A stretch of DNA of 64,000 nucleotides, from contig NZ_DASYTH010000217.1 in assembly GCF_036002505.1 (NCBI RefSeq), positions 30,935 to 94,934 of the forward strand. Reading direction: 5' to 3'. This stretch comes from DASYTH01 sp036002505. GTDB taxonomy: Bacteria; Actinomycetota; Actinomycetes; Mycobacteriales; Pseudonocardiaceae. Under the pieces are notes generated by a model that was not told the origin of the DNA, searched no databases, and worked only from the letters and a program-made list of their open reading frames with translations. A program made the position numbers and the translations under genes. Within the stretch, counting starts at the first letter, position 1, and each line of letters starts with the position of its first letter. Of this stretch, positions 31,130 through 39,198 are shown piece after piece.

Positions 31130-33055
31130 TTACAGCAGCTCGGCGTCCTGCTGGACGCAGAGCAGGGCGGGGCCGCCGGCGGCGAACAGCCGGGCCATGG
31201 CGTCGTCGAGCTGGTCCCGGCGGTCGACCCGGATTCCGGTGGCGCCGCACAGCTCGGCGTAGCCGGCCCAGTCGGGGTTGTGCAGCGAGGTGTGCCAGAC
31301 CGGGAAGTCCTCGGCGAGCTGCTCCTTGCTGATCTTGCCGAGGGCGTGGTTGTCCAGCAGCACGTGCTTGATCGGGATGCCGTACTTCACCGCGGTGGTG
31401 AGCTCGGTGGCGTACTGGCCGAAGCCGCCGTCCCCGGTGACCGCCACGATCGGCCGGTCCGGGGCGGCCGCCCAGGCGCCGAGGGCGGCCGGGTAGCCGA
31501 AGCCGATCGAGCCGAGGTAGCCCGACATCAGCACCGGCTGGCCCTTCGACTCCAGGTAGCGGCCGAGCGAGTAGGCGTGGTTGCCGACGTCCACGGTCAC
31601 CACGGCGTCCTCGGGCAGGTGCGCCGACAGCGCGGCGAACACCGCCGCGGCCGACACGCCCCGGCCGCGGTCGTCGGCCACCCGGCGGGCCTTCTCGGCA
31701 CGCCAGATCGCCCACCGCGCGGCCACGTCGGGCCTCTGATCCTCGGCCTTGACCGTGCCGAGCGAGCCGGTGATCGCGTCCAGGGTGAGCGCCGCATCGC
31801 CGAGCACCCCGACGGTGACCGCGTTGAACCGGCCGATCGCGCCGGGCTCGTCGTCGATCTGCACGATCGGGAGGTACGGCGCGATTCCGGTGTGGTTGGC
31901 GAACGAGGCGCCGACGACGACCAGCAGGTCGGACTCGTTCATCAGCCAGCTGGCCACCGGGGTACCGCTGCGGCCGAGCACGCCGGCGCCGAGCGGATGG
32001 GTGTCCGGCACCAGTCCCTTGGCTTTGAACGTGGTCAGCACCGGTGCGCCCAGCCGTTCGGCGAGCGCGCGGATCTGCGTCTCCGCGCCGCGTGCGCCGT
32101 GCCCGGCGACGAGGACCGGGCGCCGCGCGTCCCGGATCAGGGCGGCCGCGGCGTCGAGGGCCGCCGCGGCCGGCCGGACCCGGCGATCCGGCACCCGCCC
32201 GTCCGGTGTGGACGGTTCGGCGTCGCTGGGCCGCACCTGGACTTCGTCCGGCAGCACCAGGTGCGCCACGCCGCGCCGGTCGAGCGCGTGCTTGACCGCG
32301 AGCGCGGCCAGCTCGCCATGGTCGCTTCCACTGTGGACGGTCGTGGTGGACACCGCGACGTCGCGGAACACCGCGGACAGGTCGAGGTCCTGGAACGCCC
32401 CGCGGCCCAGCACCTGCGACGGCACCTGGCCGGAGATGGCCAGCACCGGCGCGCCGTCGAGCTTGGCGTCGTAGAGCCCGGTGAGCAGGTTGGTCGAGCC
32501 CGGCCCGGCGATCGCGAGGCAGGCCGCCGGCCGGCCGGTGAGCTTGCCGTAGGCGCTGGCCGCGAACGCCGCCGCGCCCTCGTGCCGGATCCCGACGTAG
32601 GTCAGCTCGCCCCGCTCCTCGGCCCGCCGCAGCGCGTCGGCGAACCCCAGGTTGGAGTGCCCGACCATGCCGAACACGTGCCGCACTCCCCACGCCACCA
32701 ACGTTTCCACCAGCACGTCGGACACCGTGCGCACGGCGGCGGGCAGCTCCGGCAGCGCCACGTACACCCCGTCGGCGCGCTCCTCCACCGGATAGGTCGT
32801 CACCCCGTCGGTGAAGCCCTCCGGCGGCCGGCCGGTCACCGGGTCGTAGTCGTAGCCGTGCCACGGGCAGCGCAGCCAGCCCTTCTCGATCGAGCCCTCG
32901 CCCAGCGGCCCGCCCTGGTGCGGGCAGCGGTTCTCCAGCGCGCCCAACCTGGCGCCGCAGCGGGACAATGCGACGGTTCGCCCGTCCACCACCACACTGC
33001 GCACCCGGCCCTCACCGGGCACATCGGACGGATCGACCCGGTGCCACCCGTGCAT
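31130..33055 (-). CDS. Fusion of a Rieske [2Fe-2S] domain with a thiamine-diphosphate enzyme (acetolactate synthase/pyruvate oxidase-like)
   Basis: This 641-residue fusion is unusual. Residues 1 to about 100 form a Rieske domain: CPHQGGPLGEG and CPWHGYDYD supply the Cys-X-His and Cys-X2-His ligands. The rest is a complete ThDP enzyme: RHEGAAAFAASAYGKLTGRPAACLAIAGPGSTNLLTG (Pyr domain with its catalytic Glu), a central domain, and DGGFGQYATELTTAVKYGIPIKHVLLDNHALGK, whose GDGG...N is the ThDP/Mg2+ motif. ATG 33055 is chosen because GGAGG lies six bases upstream. An electron may pass from the ThDP intermediate to the Rieske cluster, as in pyruvate oxidases using other acceptors. Neighbours are a flavodoxin-like reductase and SRPBCC protein. 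Confidence 0.85.
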   Translation of the reverse strand: MHGWHRVDPSDVPGEGRVRSVVVDGRTVALSRCGARLGALENRCPHQGGPLGEGSIEKGWLRCPWHGYDYDPVTGRPPEGFTDGVTTYPVEERADGVYVALPELPAAVRTVSDVLVETLVAWGVRHVFGMVGHSNLGFADALRRAEERGELTYVGIRHEGAAAFAASAYGKLTGRPAACLAIAGPGSTNLLTGLYDAKLDGAPVLAISGQVPSQVLGRGAFQDLDLSAVFRDVAVSTTTVHSGSDHGELAALAVKHALDRRGVAHLVLPDEVQVRPSDAEPSTPDGRVPDRRVRPAAAALDAAAALIRDARRPVLVAGHGARGAETQIRALAERLGAPVLTTFKAKGLVPDTHPLGAGVLGRSGTPVASWLMNESDLLVVVGASFANHTGIAPYLPIVQIDDEPGAIGRFNAVTVGVLGDAALTLDAITGSLGTVKAEDQRPDVAARWAIWRAEKARRVADDRGRGVSAAAVFAALSAHLPEDAVVTVDVGNHAYSLGRYLESKGQPVLMSGYLGSIGFGYPAALGAWAAAPDRPIVAVTGDGGFGQYATELTTAVKYGIPIKHVLLDNHALGKISKEQLAEDFPVWHTSLHNPDWAGYAELCGATGIRVDRRDQLDDAMARLFAAGGPALLCVQQDAELL

Positions 33056-33133
33056 GTAACGCCTCCCTGCCTCGCGGACACTGTCCTGGCAGATCAGTCC
33101 GCCGAAGGCCCGATGCGTTACACGGAGGTTTGC

Positions 33134-33772
33134 ATGGAGCTCCCGACCCTGGCCCGCACCCGGAGGTCGCTGCACGGCGTGGCCGAGGCGGTGCTGGCCG
33201 GACCGCAGTTCCGGGCGCACCAGGACGTCCGGCTGCGGGTCACGCCCGGCGGTTTCGGCACCACCCGCACCCCCGACCTGCGCGTCGACGGCGGCACGCT
33301 GGTCGCCGGCACCGCCCGCATCCCCCTGGCCGGGCACACCTACGCCACGCTCGCCCGCGCCGCCGGGGTCGAGGCCAGCCTCCTGCAGCACGACGTCTAC
33401 GCCGACGGCCCGGACATCCACCTCGACGACCTCATCGAGCTCGACCCCGACGCGGCACGCCACCTGATCCACTGCTTCGCCCTCGGCGACGAGGCGCTGC
33501 ACCGCCTGGACCCCGAAGCCGACCGGATCCTCTGGCCGGAGCACTTCGACGTCGCCAGCGCCCTCAACGAGATCAACTACGGCATCTCCCCCGGCGACAG
33601 CTACCTGGCCGAGCCCTACGCCTACGTCGGCCCCTGGCCGGTTCCGCAGGGCGAGTTCTGGAACGCCCCGTTCGGCGCCGCCCGCCTGCTGAGCCAACTC
33701 CCCGACGCCGGCGCCGTCCTCGCGTTCTTCCGCCAGGGACAAGCCGAAGCCGGTCAGCACCGCACATCATGA
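33134..33772 (+). CDS. Hypothetical protein, divergent from the Rieske-TPP gene
   Basis: This 212-residue soluble protein is not recognised. It opens MELPTLARTRRSLHGVAEAVLAGPQFRAHQDVRLRV and later has LIELDPDAARHLIHCFALGDEALHRL and NEINYGISPGDSYLAEPYAYVGPW. ATG 33134 follows GGAGG at 6 nt and is preferred to ATG 33113. No signal peptide or membrane helix. It shares a 78-bp divergent promoter region with the Rieske-TPP gene and ends one base before the open frame of the MmcQ-like gene. Confidence 0.7.
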   Translation: MELPTLARTRRSLHGVAEAVLAGPQFRAHQDVRLRVTPGGFGTTRTPDLRVDGGTLVAGTARIPLAGHTYATLARAAGVEASLLQHDVYADGPDIHLDDLIELDPDAARHLIHCFALGDEALHRLDPEADRILWPEHFDVASALNEINYGISPGDSYLAEPYAYVGPWPVPQGEFWNAPFGAARLLSQLPDAGAVLAFFRQGQAEAGQHRTS

Positions 33773-33806
33773 GATGGCCCACCCGGCCGGCGGCGCGACA
33801 GCCCGG

Positions 33807-33812
33807 TTTAAT
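33807..33812 (+). promoter_or_regulatory. -10 box for a leaderless MmcQ-like transcript
   Basis: TTTAAT is followed by six bases and then GTG 33819. There is no Shine-Dalgarno sequence. The geometry equals that at 28222 and 29962. Confidence 0.45.
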
Positions 33813-33818
33813 GACGGC

Positions 33819-34160
33819 GTGGGCGTGCCGGACAAGCAGTTTCTCCGCATGGTGGACAAGCTCGCCGAGGTCGACCGCGCCCAGGCGCGTGATTACACGT
33901 CCTTCAGCGTGTGCGGCAAGCGGTTCGGCTACTACTGGCCGCGGACCAGGACGGTCGGTCTCAAGCAGACGCTTTCCGAGCAGCTCGCCCTGGTCGCCGA
34001 GCGCCCGGACGTGTTCGAGATCCAGTTCACCGCCGGTGGTTTCGGCTGGGTCGTCGTCTACCTGACGAAGATCGACGCCGACGAGCTCAAGGAGCTGGTC
34101 TACGAGGCGTGGCGGCTGTCCGCCCCCGAGCACCTCGCCGACGAGCACCCGCTCCGTTAG
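33819..34160 (+). CDS. MmcQ/YjbR-family small protein
   Basis: This 113-residue protein of the double-wing fold has LAEVDRAQARDYTSFSVCGKRFGYYWPRTRTVGLKQTLSEQ and FEIQFTAGGFGWVVVYLTKIDADELKELVYEAWRLSAP, the two halves of the YjbR fold. It is often annotated as DNA-binding, but a definite role is unknown. GTG 33819 matches the usual family length; a longer frame from 33774 would add 15 residues unlike the family. It converges with the dioxygenase-like gene. Confidence 0.8.
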   Translation: MGVPDKQFLRMVDKLAEVDRAQARDYTSFSVCGKRFGYYWPRTRTVGLKQTLSEQLALVAERPDVFEIQFTAGGFGWVVVYLTKIDADELKELVYEAWRLSAPEHLADEHPLR

Positions 34161-34186
34161 CGCACCCGCCAACGGGCCGGCTCCCG

Positions 34187-35467
34187 TCAGTTCAAGGGGG
34201 AGAAGATTGGCCGGGCGTAGACGGAGTTGGGGAGGGGTGGGCGGGTGGGGGGCTGGGGTTGGGGGGCGAGGATGCCGTCGTTGAAGAGGCGGTCGTCGTA
34301 GAAGCTTTGGAGGTATGGGGCGCCGGCGGTGCCGCCGGAGCCGGATTCCTTGGGGAGGTGGCGGTGGGCCATGCCGAGGTGGACGCGGCGCCAGCGGAAC
34401 AGGGTGTCGTCCAGGGTTTCGGCGGCGGTGAGAACTTTGGCCGCCGTGTCGTGGTCGGCGGGGAGGCGGCGGAGAGCGGTGCGGAGGGGTTCGAATTCGG
34501 GGTTGAGGTGGAGCAGGAGGAAGGCGTTTTCGTAGACCCTGGAGAGCGCCTCGATTTTGTGGGGGTGGATGCCCAGCAGGTGGATCTGCAGGAGCTGGCC
34601 GGAAAGCATCTGCACGGCGCTGGCCGAGCCGGTGTCGGCACGGAAGCCCATGAAGCGCTCGACCGACATGGTCCGGCGCAGTACCAGCATGGCGTCGAGT
34701 TGGACCTGGGCCAGTGCGGCGGCCCGGTCGAGGCAGTGCGCGGCGTTGTCCCAGTGGTTTTTCTTCAGCCATTCCACGGCGGCCACCACTCGCGCGATCA
34801 TGCCCCAGGTCGCGGTCTCGGTCAGGTGGATCACCCGGAGGAACGCGTTCTCGTCGTGTTGCGTGGTCTGCGGCAGGTTGATCAGGTATTCCAGCACGTT
34901 GCCCTGGCCGTCGCCGAGATAGTCCTGCCAGCGCGAGGGAGGCTCGGGCGCGATCCGGGGCACCGGGGAGTGCGGCGCGGTGGCCGCGTGCATGTGGGTG
35001 AGGCGGTCCACCCGCTCGGCCAGTTCGGCGTCCGTGGGCAGCATGTCGTGGCTCCACTCGGTGCCCGACCGCTCAAAGCGCAGCCAGGAGTCCACCAGGG
35101 TGTGCAGCGCCCAGCGGGACCGGCGTTCGATCGCGGCGTCGCTGGAGTGCCGGCGGGTGCCCAGGACGTGGCTGAGCAGCCGGTTGTTGGCGTACGCCTG
35201 GTAACGCCGGCCGCGGGTGCCGCCGGGCTCCTCGTCACCGGCGAGCTTCCATTCGCTCTCCAGCAGCAGTTCCGCCAGCCTCAGCTGGGGGCGTACCTCG
35301 GCGGGCACGTCGATCCGGGCCCGCACGTCACGCAGGTCCTCGTACAGCGTCGCCATCTCGCCACGCAGTACCGGGTCCAGCTTGTGCCGGCCGTCGTGCC
35401 GCGCCGCGGCAACGTACTGGGCCACGTCGAAGCCGAGGATGGCGTCGACAACCGCTCCTGCGCGCAT
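34187..35467 (-). CDS. Tryptophan 2,3-dioxygenase-like heme protein
   Basis: This 426-residue protein has a C-terminal TDO core. HDENAFLRVIHLTETATWGM contains the likely active-site His (about H214), ERFMGFRADTGSASAVQ matches the TDO substrate-binding Arg region, and WRRVHLGMAHRHL with ESGSGGTAGAPYLQSFYDDRLF matches the proximal-heme helix (about H363) and the GTGGTSG loop. About 140 extra N-terminal residues make it longer than typical bacterial TDO. ATG 35467 has GGGGGTGG upstream; the preceding gene stops 2 nt before. Divergent from a tryptophan halogenase, it may oxidise free or halogenated tryptophan to an N-formylkynurenine. Confidence 0.75.
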   Translation of the reverse strand: MRAGAVVDAILGFDVAQYVAAARHDGRHKLDPVLRGEMATLYEDLRDVRARIDVPAEVRPQLRLAELLLESEWKLAGDEEPGGTRGRRYQAYANNRLLSHVLGTRRHSSDAAIERRSRWALHTLVDSWLRFERSGTEWSHDMLPTDAELAERVDRLTHMHAATAPHSPVPRIAPEPPSRWQDYLGDGQGNVLEYLINLPQTTQHDENAFLRVIHLTETATWGMIARVVAAVEWLKKNHWDNAAHCLDRAAALAQVQLDAMLVLRRTMSVERFMGFRADTGSASAVQMLSGQLLQIHLLGIHPHKIEALSRVYENAFLLLHLNPEFEPLRTALRRLPADHDTAAKVLTAAETLDDTLFRWRRVHLGMAHRHLPKESGSGGTAGAPYLQSFYDDRLFNDGILAPQPQPPTRPPLPNSVYARPIFSPLN

Positions 35468-35468
35468 C

Positions 35469-36023
35469 TCAGGCCACCCCCGCGGGCAACGCCTCGTGCA
35501 GCAGCGCCTCGTACAGCAGGTCCGTCTGCTGCTCGCATTCCAGCTCCACGTATCCGCTGCCCCAGGCGAGCGCGGACGCCAGGGCCGGCTCCTCGCCGTA
35601 ATCCGGGTCGAGCGACGCAACCCGCTCCGGCACGGGAAGCTCCGCGCTGCCCAGCGTCCGGTTGACGGTCGCCGCAACCGAGCGCGCGGACTCCAGCACG
35701 TCCGCCGGCGCACCGACCACATCCGTCGGTGCGATCGCGATCAGCTCGGCCAGCGCGAGCCCCGGACGCTCGCTGAACCGTCCCAACAGCACGGACAGCT
35801 CACGCAGTCCGGGCACCCGGGCCGGGTCGTAGAACGTAACCAGTTGTGGTGAGCAGCCGGCCGCGACGAACCGCCGCACGACCGCTTCCCCACCGGAGAC
35901 GTAGACGGCGCCGACGTACTCGTGCTGCCAGCGCACGCACGCTTCCACCACCGCGTCGCCGGCCGACTCGCCGGATAACACCAGGAACCGGCGTTGGTGG
36001 ATCGGACTGGGCTCTCCGGTCAC
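35469..36023 (-). CDS. Unknown protein coupled to the dioxygenase-like gene
   Basis: This 184-residue soluble protein is not recognised. It starts GTG 36023 with GGAGG 7 nt upstream, and its stop lies just before the dioxygenase start, so the two form an operon. The N-terminal half reads like an alpha/beta segment (RRFLVLSGESAGDAVVEACVRWQHEYVGAVYVSGGEAVV); the C-terminal half is acidic. The 216-bp region between it and the halogenase contains the direct repeats. A role in the halogenated-tryptophan pathway follows from position only. Confidence 0.7.
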   Translation of the reverse strand: MTGEPSPIHQRRFLVLSGESAGDAVVEACVRWQHEYVGAVYVSGGEAVVRRFVAAGCSPQLVTFYDPARVPGLRELSVLLGRFSERPGLALAELIAIAPTDVVGAPADVLESARSVAATVNRTLGSAELPVPERVASLDPDYGEEPALASALAWGSGYVELECEQQTDLLYEALLHEALPAGVA

Positions 36024-36067
36024 TCCCGCACCTCCATGCGAACTTTAGGTTTCTTCATAGGACTAAC

Positions 36068-36155
36068 TATGATTTAGCCACAGTTGCATCATGAAATCTT
36101 CTTCGAAAATGCGGCGCGCGAGTATGTCCACGCTGGACTCTTCTTCGAAAGTGCG
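36068..36155. promoter_or_regulatory. AT-rich divergent control region with 17-bp direct repeats 42 bp apart
   Basis: TCTTCTTCGAAAATGCG (36097-36113) and TCTTCTTCGAAAGTGCG (36139-36155) differ at one base and start exactly 42 bp apart, four helical turns. A -10-like TATGAT lies at 36068-36073 for the halogenase direction. The region is much richer in A and T than its surroundings. The spacing suits a regulator dimer or two monomers on the same face of the helix. Confidence 0.6.
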
Positions 36156-36239
36156 CACTGCTCCGTACCCGCTTGTAGGTGCTCTGACCAGGTCGTACCT
36201 TCGTCCGAGACAGTCTGCGATCGGTCGAATGGAGCGAAC

Positions 36240-37835
36240 GTGGTCGATCACCGCATCAAGGACGTCGTCATCCTCGGCGGGGGCACGGCGGGCTGGATGA
36301 CTGCCGCCTATCTCGGCAAGGCGTTGCAGGGAACCGTGCGGGTGACGGTGCTGGAGGCGCCGGCAATCTCCAGAATCGGAGTCGGCGAGGCAACCATCCC
36401 GTTGCTACAGAACGCATTCTTCAACTACCTCGGCGTGGACGAGGACGACTGGATGCGGGAATGCAATGCGAGCTTCAAGACCGCGGTGAAGTTCATCAAC
36501 TGGCGAACGCCGGGTAATGGTGAGCCGCACGCGCGAGCACTGGCCGGCGGCGGTTCCGACCATTTCTACCACCCGTTCGGACTGCTGCCGAACCACGACC
36601 AGGTCTCCCTGGCGCAGTACTGGGTGCTCGACCGGGAGCAGGGCCGCACCACCAAACCGTATGACTACGCCTGCTTCGTCGAGCCGCCGATGATTGACGC
36701 GCTGAAGGCGCCCCGCTATTCCGACGGCACCCACGCGACCCGTTACGCCTGGCATTTCGACGCCGCGCTGGTCGCCGACTACCTGCGCCGGTTCGCCACC
36801 CAGCGGCAGGGCGTGGTGCACGTCGCCGACGAGATGGTGGAGGTGCTGCAGGACGAGCGCGGGTTCCTGACCGGGCTGCGCACGAAGGGCGGCCAGGTAC
36901 TCGAAGGCGACCTGTTCGTCGACTGCTCGGGCTTCCGCGGCCTGCTGATCAACCAGGCGATGCGGGAGCCGTTCCTGGACATGAGCAACCACCTGATCAA
37001 CGACAGCGCGGTCGCCACGCAGATCCCCCACGACGACGCCGCGAACGGCGTGGAGCCGTTCACCTCGGCCATCGCCATGAAGGCCGGGTGGACCTGGAAG
37101 ATCCCGATGCTCGGCCGGTTCGGCACCGGGTACGTCTTCTCCAGCCGGCACGCCGACCGGGACGAGGCGGCCGCGGACTTCTGCGCGATGTGGGGGCTGG
37201 ACCCGGCGGAGACCCCGCTGAACCACATCCGTTTCCGGGTCGGGCGCAACCGCCGGACCTGGGTGCGCAACTGCGTGAGCGTCGGCCTGGCGTCGTGCTT
37301 CCTGGAGCCGCTGGAATCCACCGGCATCCACTTCATCTACGGTGCGATCTACCAGTTGGTGAAGCATTTCCCGGACAAGCGTTTCGACCAGGCGCTGATC
37401 GACGGTTTCAACCGCGAGATCGAGATCATGTTCGACGACACCCGGGACTTCATCCAGGCGCATTTCTACTTCTCACCACGGACGGACACCGAGTTCTGGC
37501 GCGCCAACAAGGAGCTCGAGCTGACCGACAACATCCGCGAGAAGATCGCGATGTACCGGGCCGGCATCCCGATCAACCAGCCGCACACGTCGGCGGAGAC
37601 GTACTACGGCGATCCCGGCGCGGAGTTCCGGAACTTCTGGACCAACGGCAGCTACTACTGCATCTTCGCCGGGCTCGGTTTCCTGCCCGACCACGCGTTC
37701 CCACCGCTGACCTACAAGCCGCGATCCGTCGAGCAGGCCCGGGATCTGTTCGCCGACATCGAGAAGCGGCAGCGGGTGCTGGTCGAGCAGCTGCCCACCA
37801 ACTACGAATACCTGCGCCAACTCCACGGCAAGTGA
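36240..37835 (+). CDS. FAD-dependent tryptophan halogenase
   Basis: This 531-residue flavin-dependent halogenase chlorinates or brominates tryptophan with FADH2, O2 and halide. Motifs: FAD-binding GGGTAGW (13-19), the chloramine lysine in SFKTAVKFINW (about K80, PrnA K79), the halogenase WxWxIP as GWTWKIP (about 283-288) and the catalytic Glu in LEPLESTGI (about E359). The C-terminus (NFWTNGSYYCIFAGLG, PTNYEYLRQL) resembles the RebH/PrnA type, but regiochemistry is not assigned. GTG 36240 with GGAGCG nearby replaces an upstream ATG at 36084, which would cover the direct repeats. No flavin reductase is in the cluster. First gene of an operon of about 12 kb. Confidence 0.93.
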   Translation: MVDHRIKDVVILGGGTAGWMTAAYLGKALQGTVRVTVLEAPAISRIGVGEATIPLLQNAFFNYLGVDEDDWMRECNASFKTAVKFINWRTPGNGEPHARALAGGGSDHFYHPFGLLPNHDQVSLAQYWVLDREQGRTTKPYDYACFVEPPMIDALKAPRYSDGTHATRYAWHFDAALVADYLRRFATQRQGVVHVADEMVEVLQDERGFLTGLRTKGGQVLEGDLFVDCSGFRGLLINQAMREPFLDMSNHLINDSAVATQIPHDDAANGVEPFTSAIAMKAGWTWKIPMLGRFGTGYVFSSRHADRDEAAADFCAMWGLDPAETPLNHIRFRVGRNRRTWVRNCVSVGLASCFLEPLESTGIHFIYGAIYQLVKHFPDKRFDQALIDGFNREIEIMFDDTRDFIQAHFYFSPRTDTEFWRANKELELTDNIREKIAMYRAGIPINQPHTSAETYYGDPGAEFRNFWTNGSYYCIFAGLGFLPDHAFPPLTYKPRSVEQARDLFADIEKRQRVLVEQLPTNYEYLRQLHGK

Positions 37836-37842
37836 GGGTCAC

Positions 37843-39180
37843 GTGTACGAGACGCTAGCTCCGGTAACGCACCATTTCTACCCGTTACAGAAGTACACCG
37901 ATCCGGCCGACGAGGCGTTCGCCGGCTTCCACGACCTGCTGCGCGGGCCGAAGCCCGCGGCTTCCGACAACATGATCTACCTGCATATCCCGTACTGCGA
38001 GAAGCGGTGCACCTTCTGCCCGTTCCACGTGCGGGTCAAGCGGGACCCGATCGTCTACGAGCGGTACACGCAGGCGGTGGAGCGCGAGATCGCGATGCTG
38101 TCGGAGCTGCCCTACGTCAAGGACATGACGTTCAAGGCGGTCTACTTCGGCGGTGGCTCGCCGTCCCTGCTCACCGTGCCCCAGATCGCCCGGCTCTACG
38201 ACGCGCTGCGCCGGTCGTTCGCGATCGAGCCGGGTGCGGAGTGGACGTTCGAGGGCGAGCCGACCGGACTGTCCAACCCGGAGCTGCTGGAGTATCTGGC
38301 CTCCCAAGGCACCCAGCGGCTCAGCTACGGCGTCCAGACCTTCGACGAAGAGCTGCGCACCATCATGAACATCGCGGCCACGGTGCAGGACGCGTTGAAC
38401 ACCAACGACCGCGCCAAGGCACTCGGGTTCTCCGACGTCAACGTGGACATGATGTTCTACATGCCGGGCCAGGACCTCGAGGCCGTCGAGCGGGACCTCG
38501 TCGAGCTGGACAACTGCCAGTTCGACAGCCTCGACTACTACTACATGTCCTATTACGCCATGCCCAAGAGCACGTTCCTGGGTATGGAAAAGGGCACCTA
38601 CCCCAAGAAGCCGCCCACCGAGATGCGGGGCGAGATGCACAAGCTCGTCCGGCAGCGGATGGCGGAGATGGGCTACCACAACGTCACCGACCACGTGTTC
38701 GCCAAGAGCCCCACCGGCTCGGAGTACTACCGCCTGCTGTGGGGCGGCGGGTTCGGCGAGCACAACGCCGAGACGCTGGCGATCGGCGCGTCCGCGCGCG
38801 GCTACCTCAACGGCTACAGCTACGCCAACACGCTCGCGCCCGACCCGTACGTCGACGTGATGGAGAGCGGCGAGCTGCCGGTGTTCAAGGTGTCCGGCCT
38901 GCTGAAGGACCCGCGCAACCGCGGCATGGTGTTCTTCCCGAAGTTCTTCCGGATGCCGCTGTCCCGGGTGCCCGACGACGCGCGCACCCGGCTGCTGATC
39001 GACAACCTGGTCGAGGCGGGCCTCGCGGTCGTCGGCGACGGCGAACTGGCGCTGACCGAAGAGGGCAAGGACTGGATCCCCAACATCACGATCGACTTCT
39101 TCGAAGACGAGCAGGAAGCGATCAACCAGGACTGGATCGGCGAGCTCGACTCGCACTACTCGAACCGCGTGACCTTGTAG
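37843..39180 (+). CDS. HemW/HemN-like radical SAM enzyme
   Basis: This 445-residue radical SAM protein has the [4Fe-4S] motif CEKRCTFC (C52, C56, C59) in HIPYCEKRCTFCPFHVRVKR, then YFGGGSPSLL, EGEPTGL and YGVQTFDEEL, all as in the HemN/HemW superfamily, and a C-terminal HemN-like domain (RVPDDARTRLLIDNLVEAGLAVV). Relatives in biosynthetic clusters act as class C methyltransferases or cyclopropane-forming enzymes; others handle heme. It lies 7 nt after the halogenase and before the ligases, so modification of the tryptophan-derived product is more likely than heme synthesis. GTG 37843 follows GAGGG. Exact reaction is unknown. Confidence 0.85.
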   Translation: MYETLAPVTHHFYPLQKYTDPADEAFAGFHDLLRGPKPAASDNMIYLHIPYCEKRCTFCPFHVRVKRDPIVYERYTQAVEREIAMLSELPYVKDMTFKAVYFGGGSPSLLTVPQIARLYDALRRSFAIEPGAEWTFEGEPTGLSNPELLEYLASQGTQRLSYGVQTFDEELRTIMNIAATVQDALNTNDRAKALGFSDVNVDMMFYMPGQDLEAVERDLVELDNCQFDSLDYYYMSYYAMPKSTFLGMEKGTYPKKPPTEMRGEMHKLVRQRMAEMGYHNVTDHVFAKSPTGSEYYRLLWGGGFGEHNAETLAIGASARGYLNGYSYANTLAPDPYVDVMESGELPVFKVSGLLKDPRNRGMVFFPKFFRMPLSRVPDDARTRLLIDNLVEAGLAVVGDGELALTEEGKDWIPNITIDFFEDEQEAINQDWIGELDSHYSNRVTL

Positions 39181-39198
39181 CACACCCGGAAGGGCCTC

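Noticed and set aside
36084..36239. Upstream ATG that would lengthen the halogenase by 52 residues
   Set aside because: The extension does not match halogenases, has no ribosome site and would overlie the direct repeats. GTG 36240 has GGAGCG nearby and gives the normal family N-terminus.
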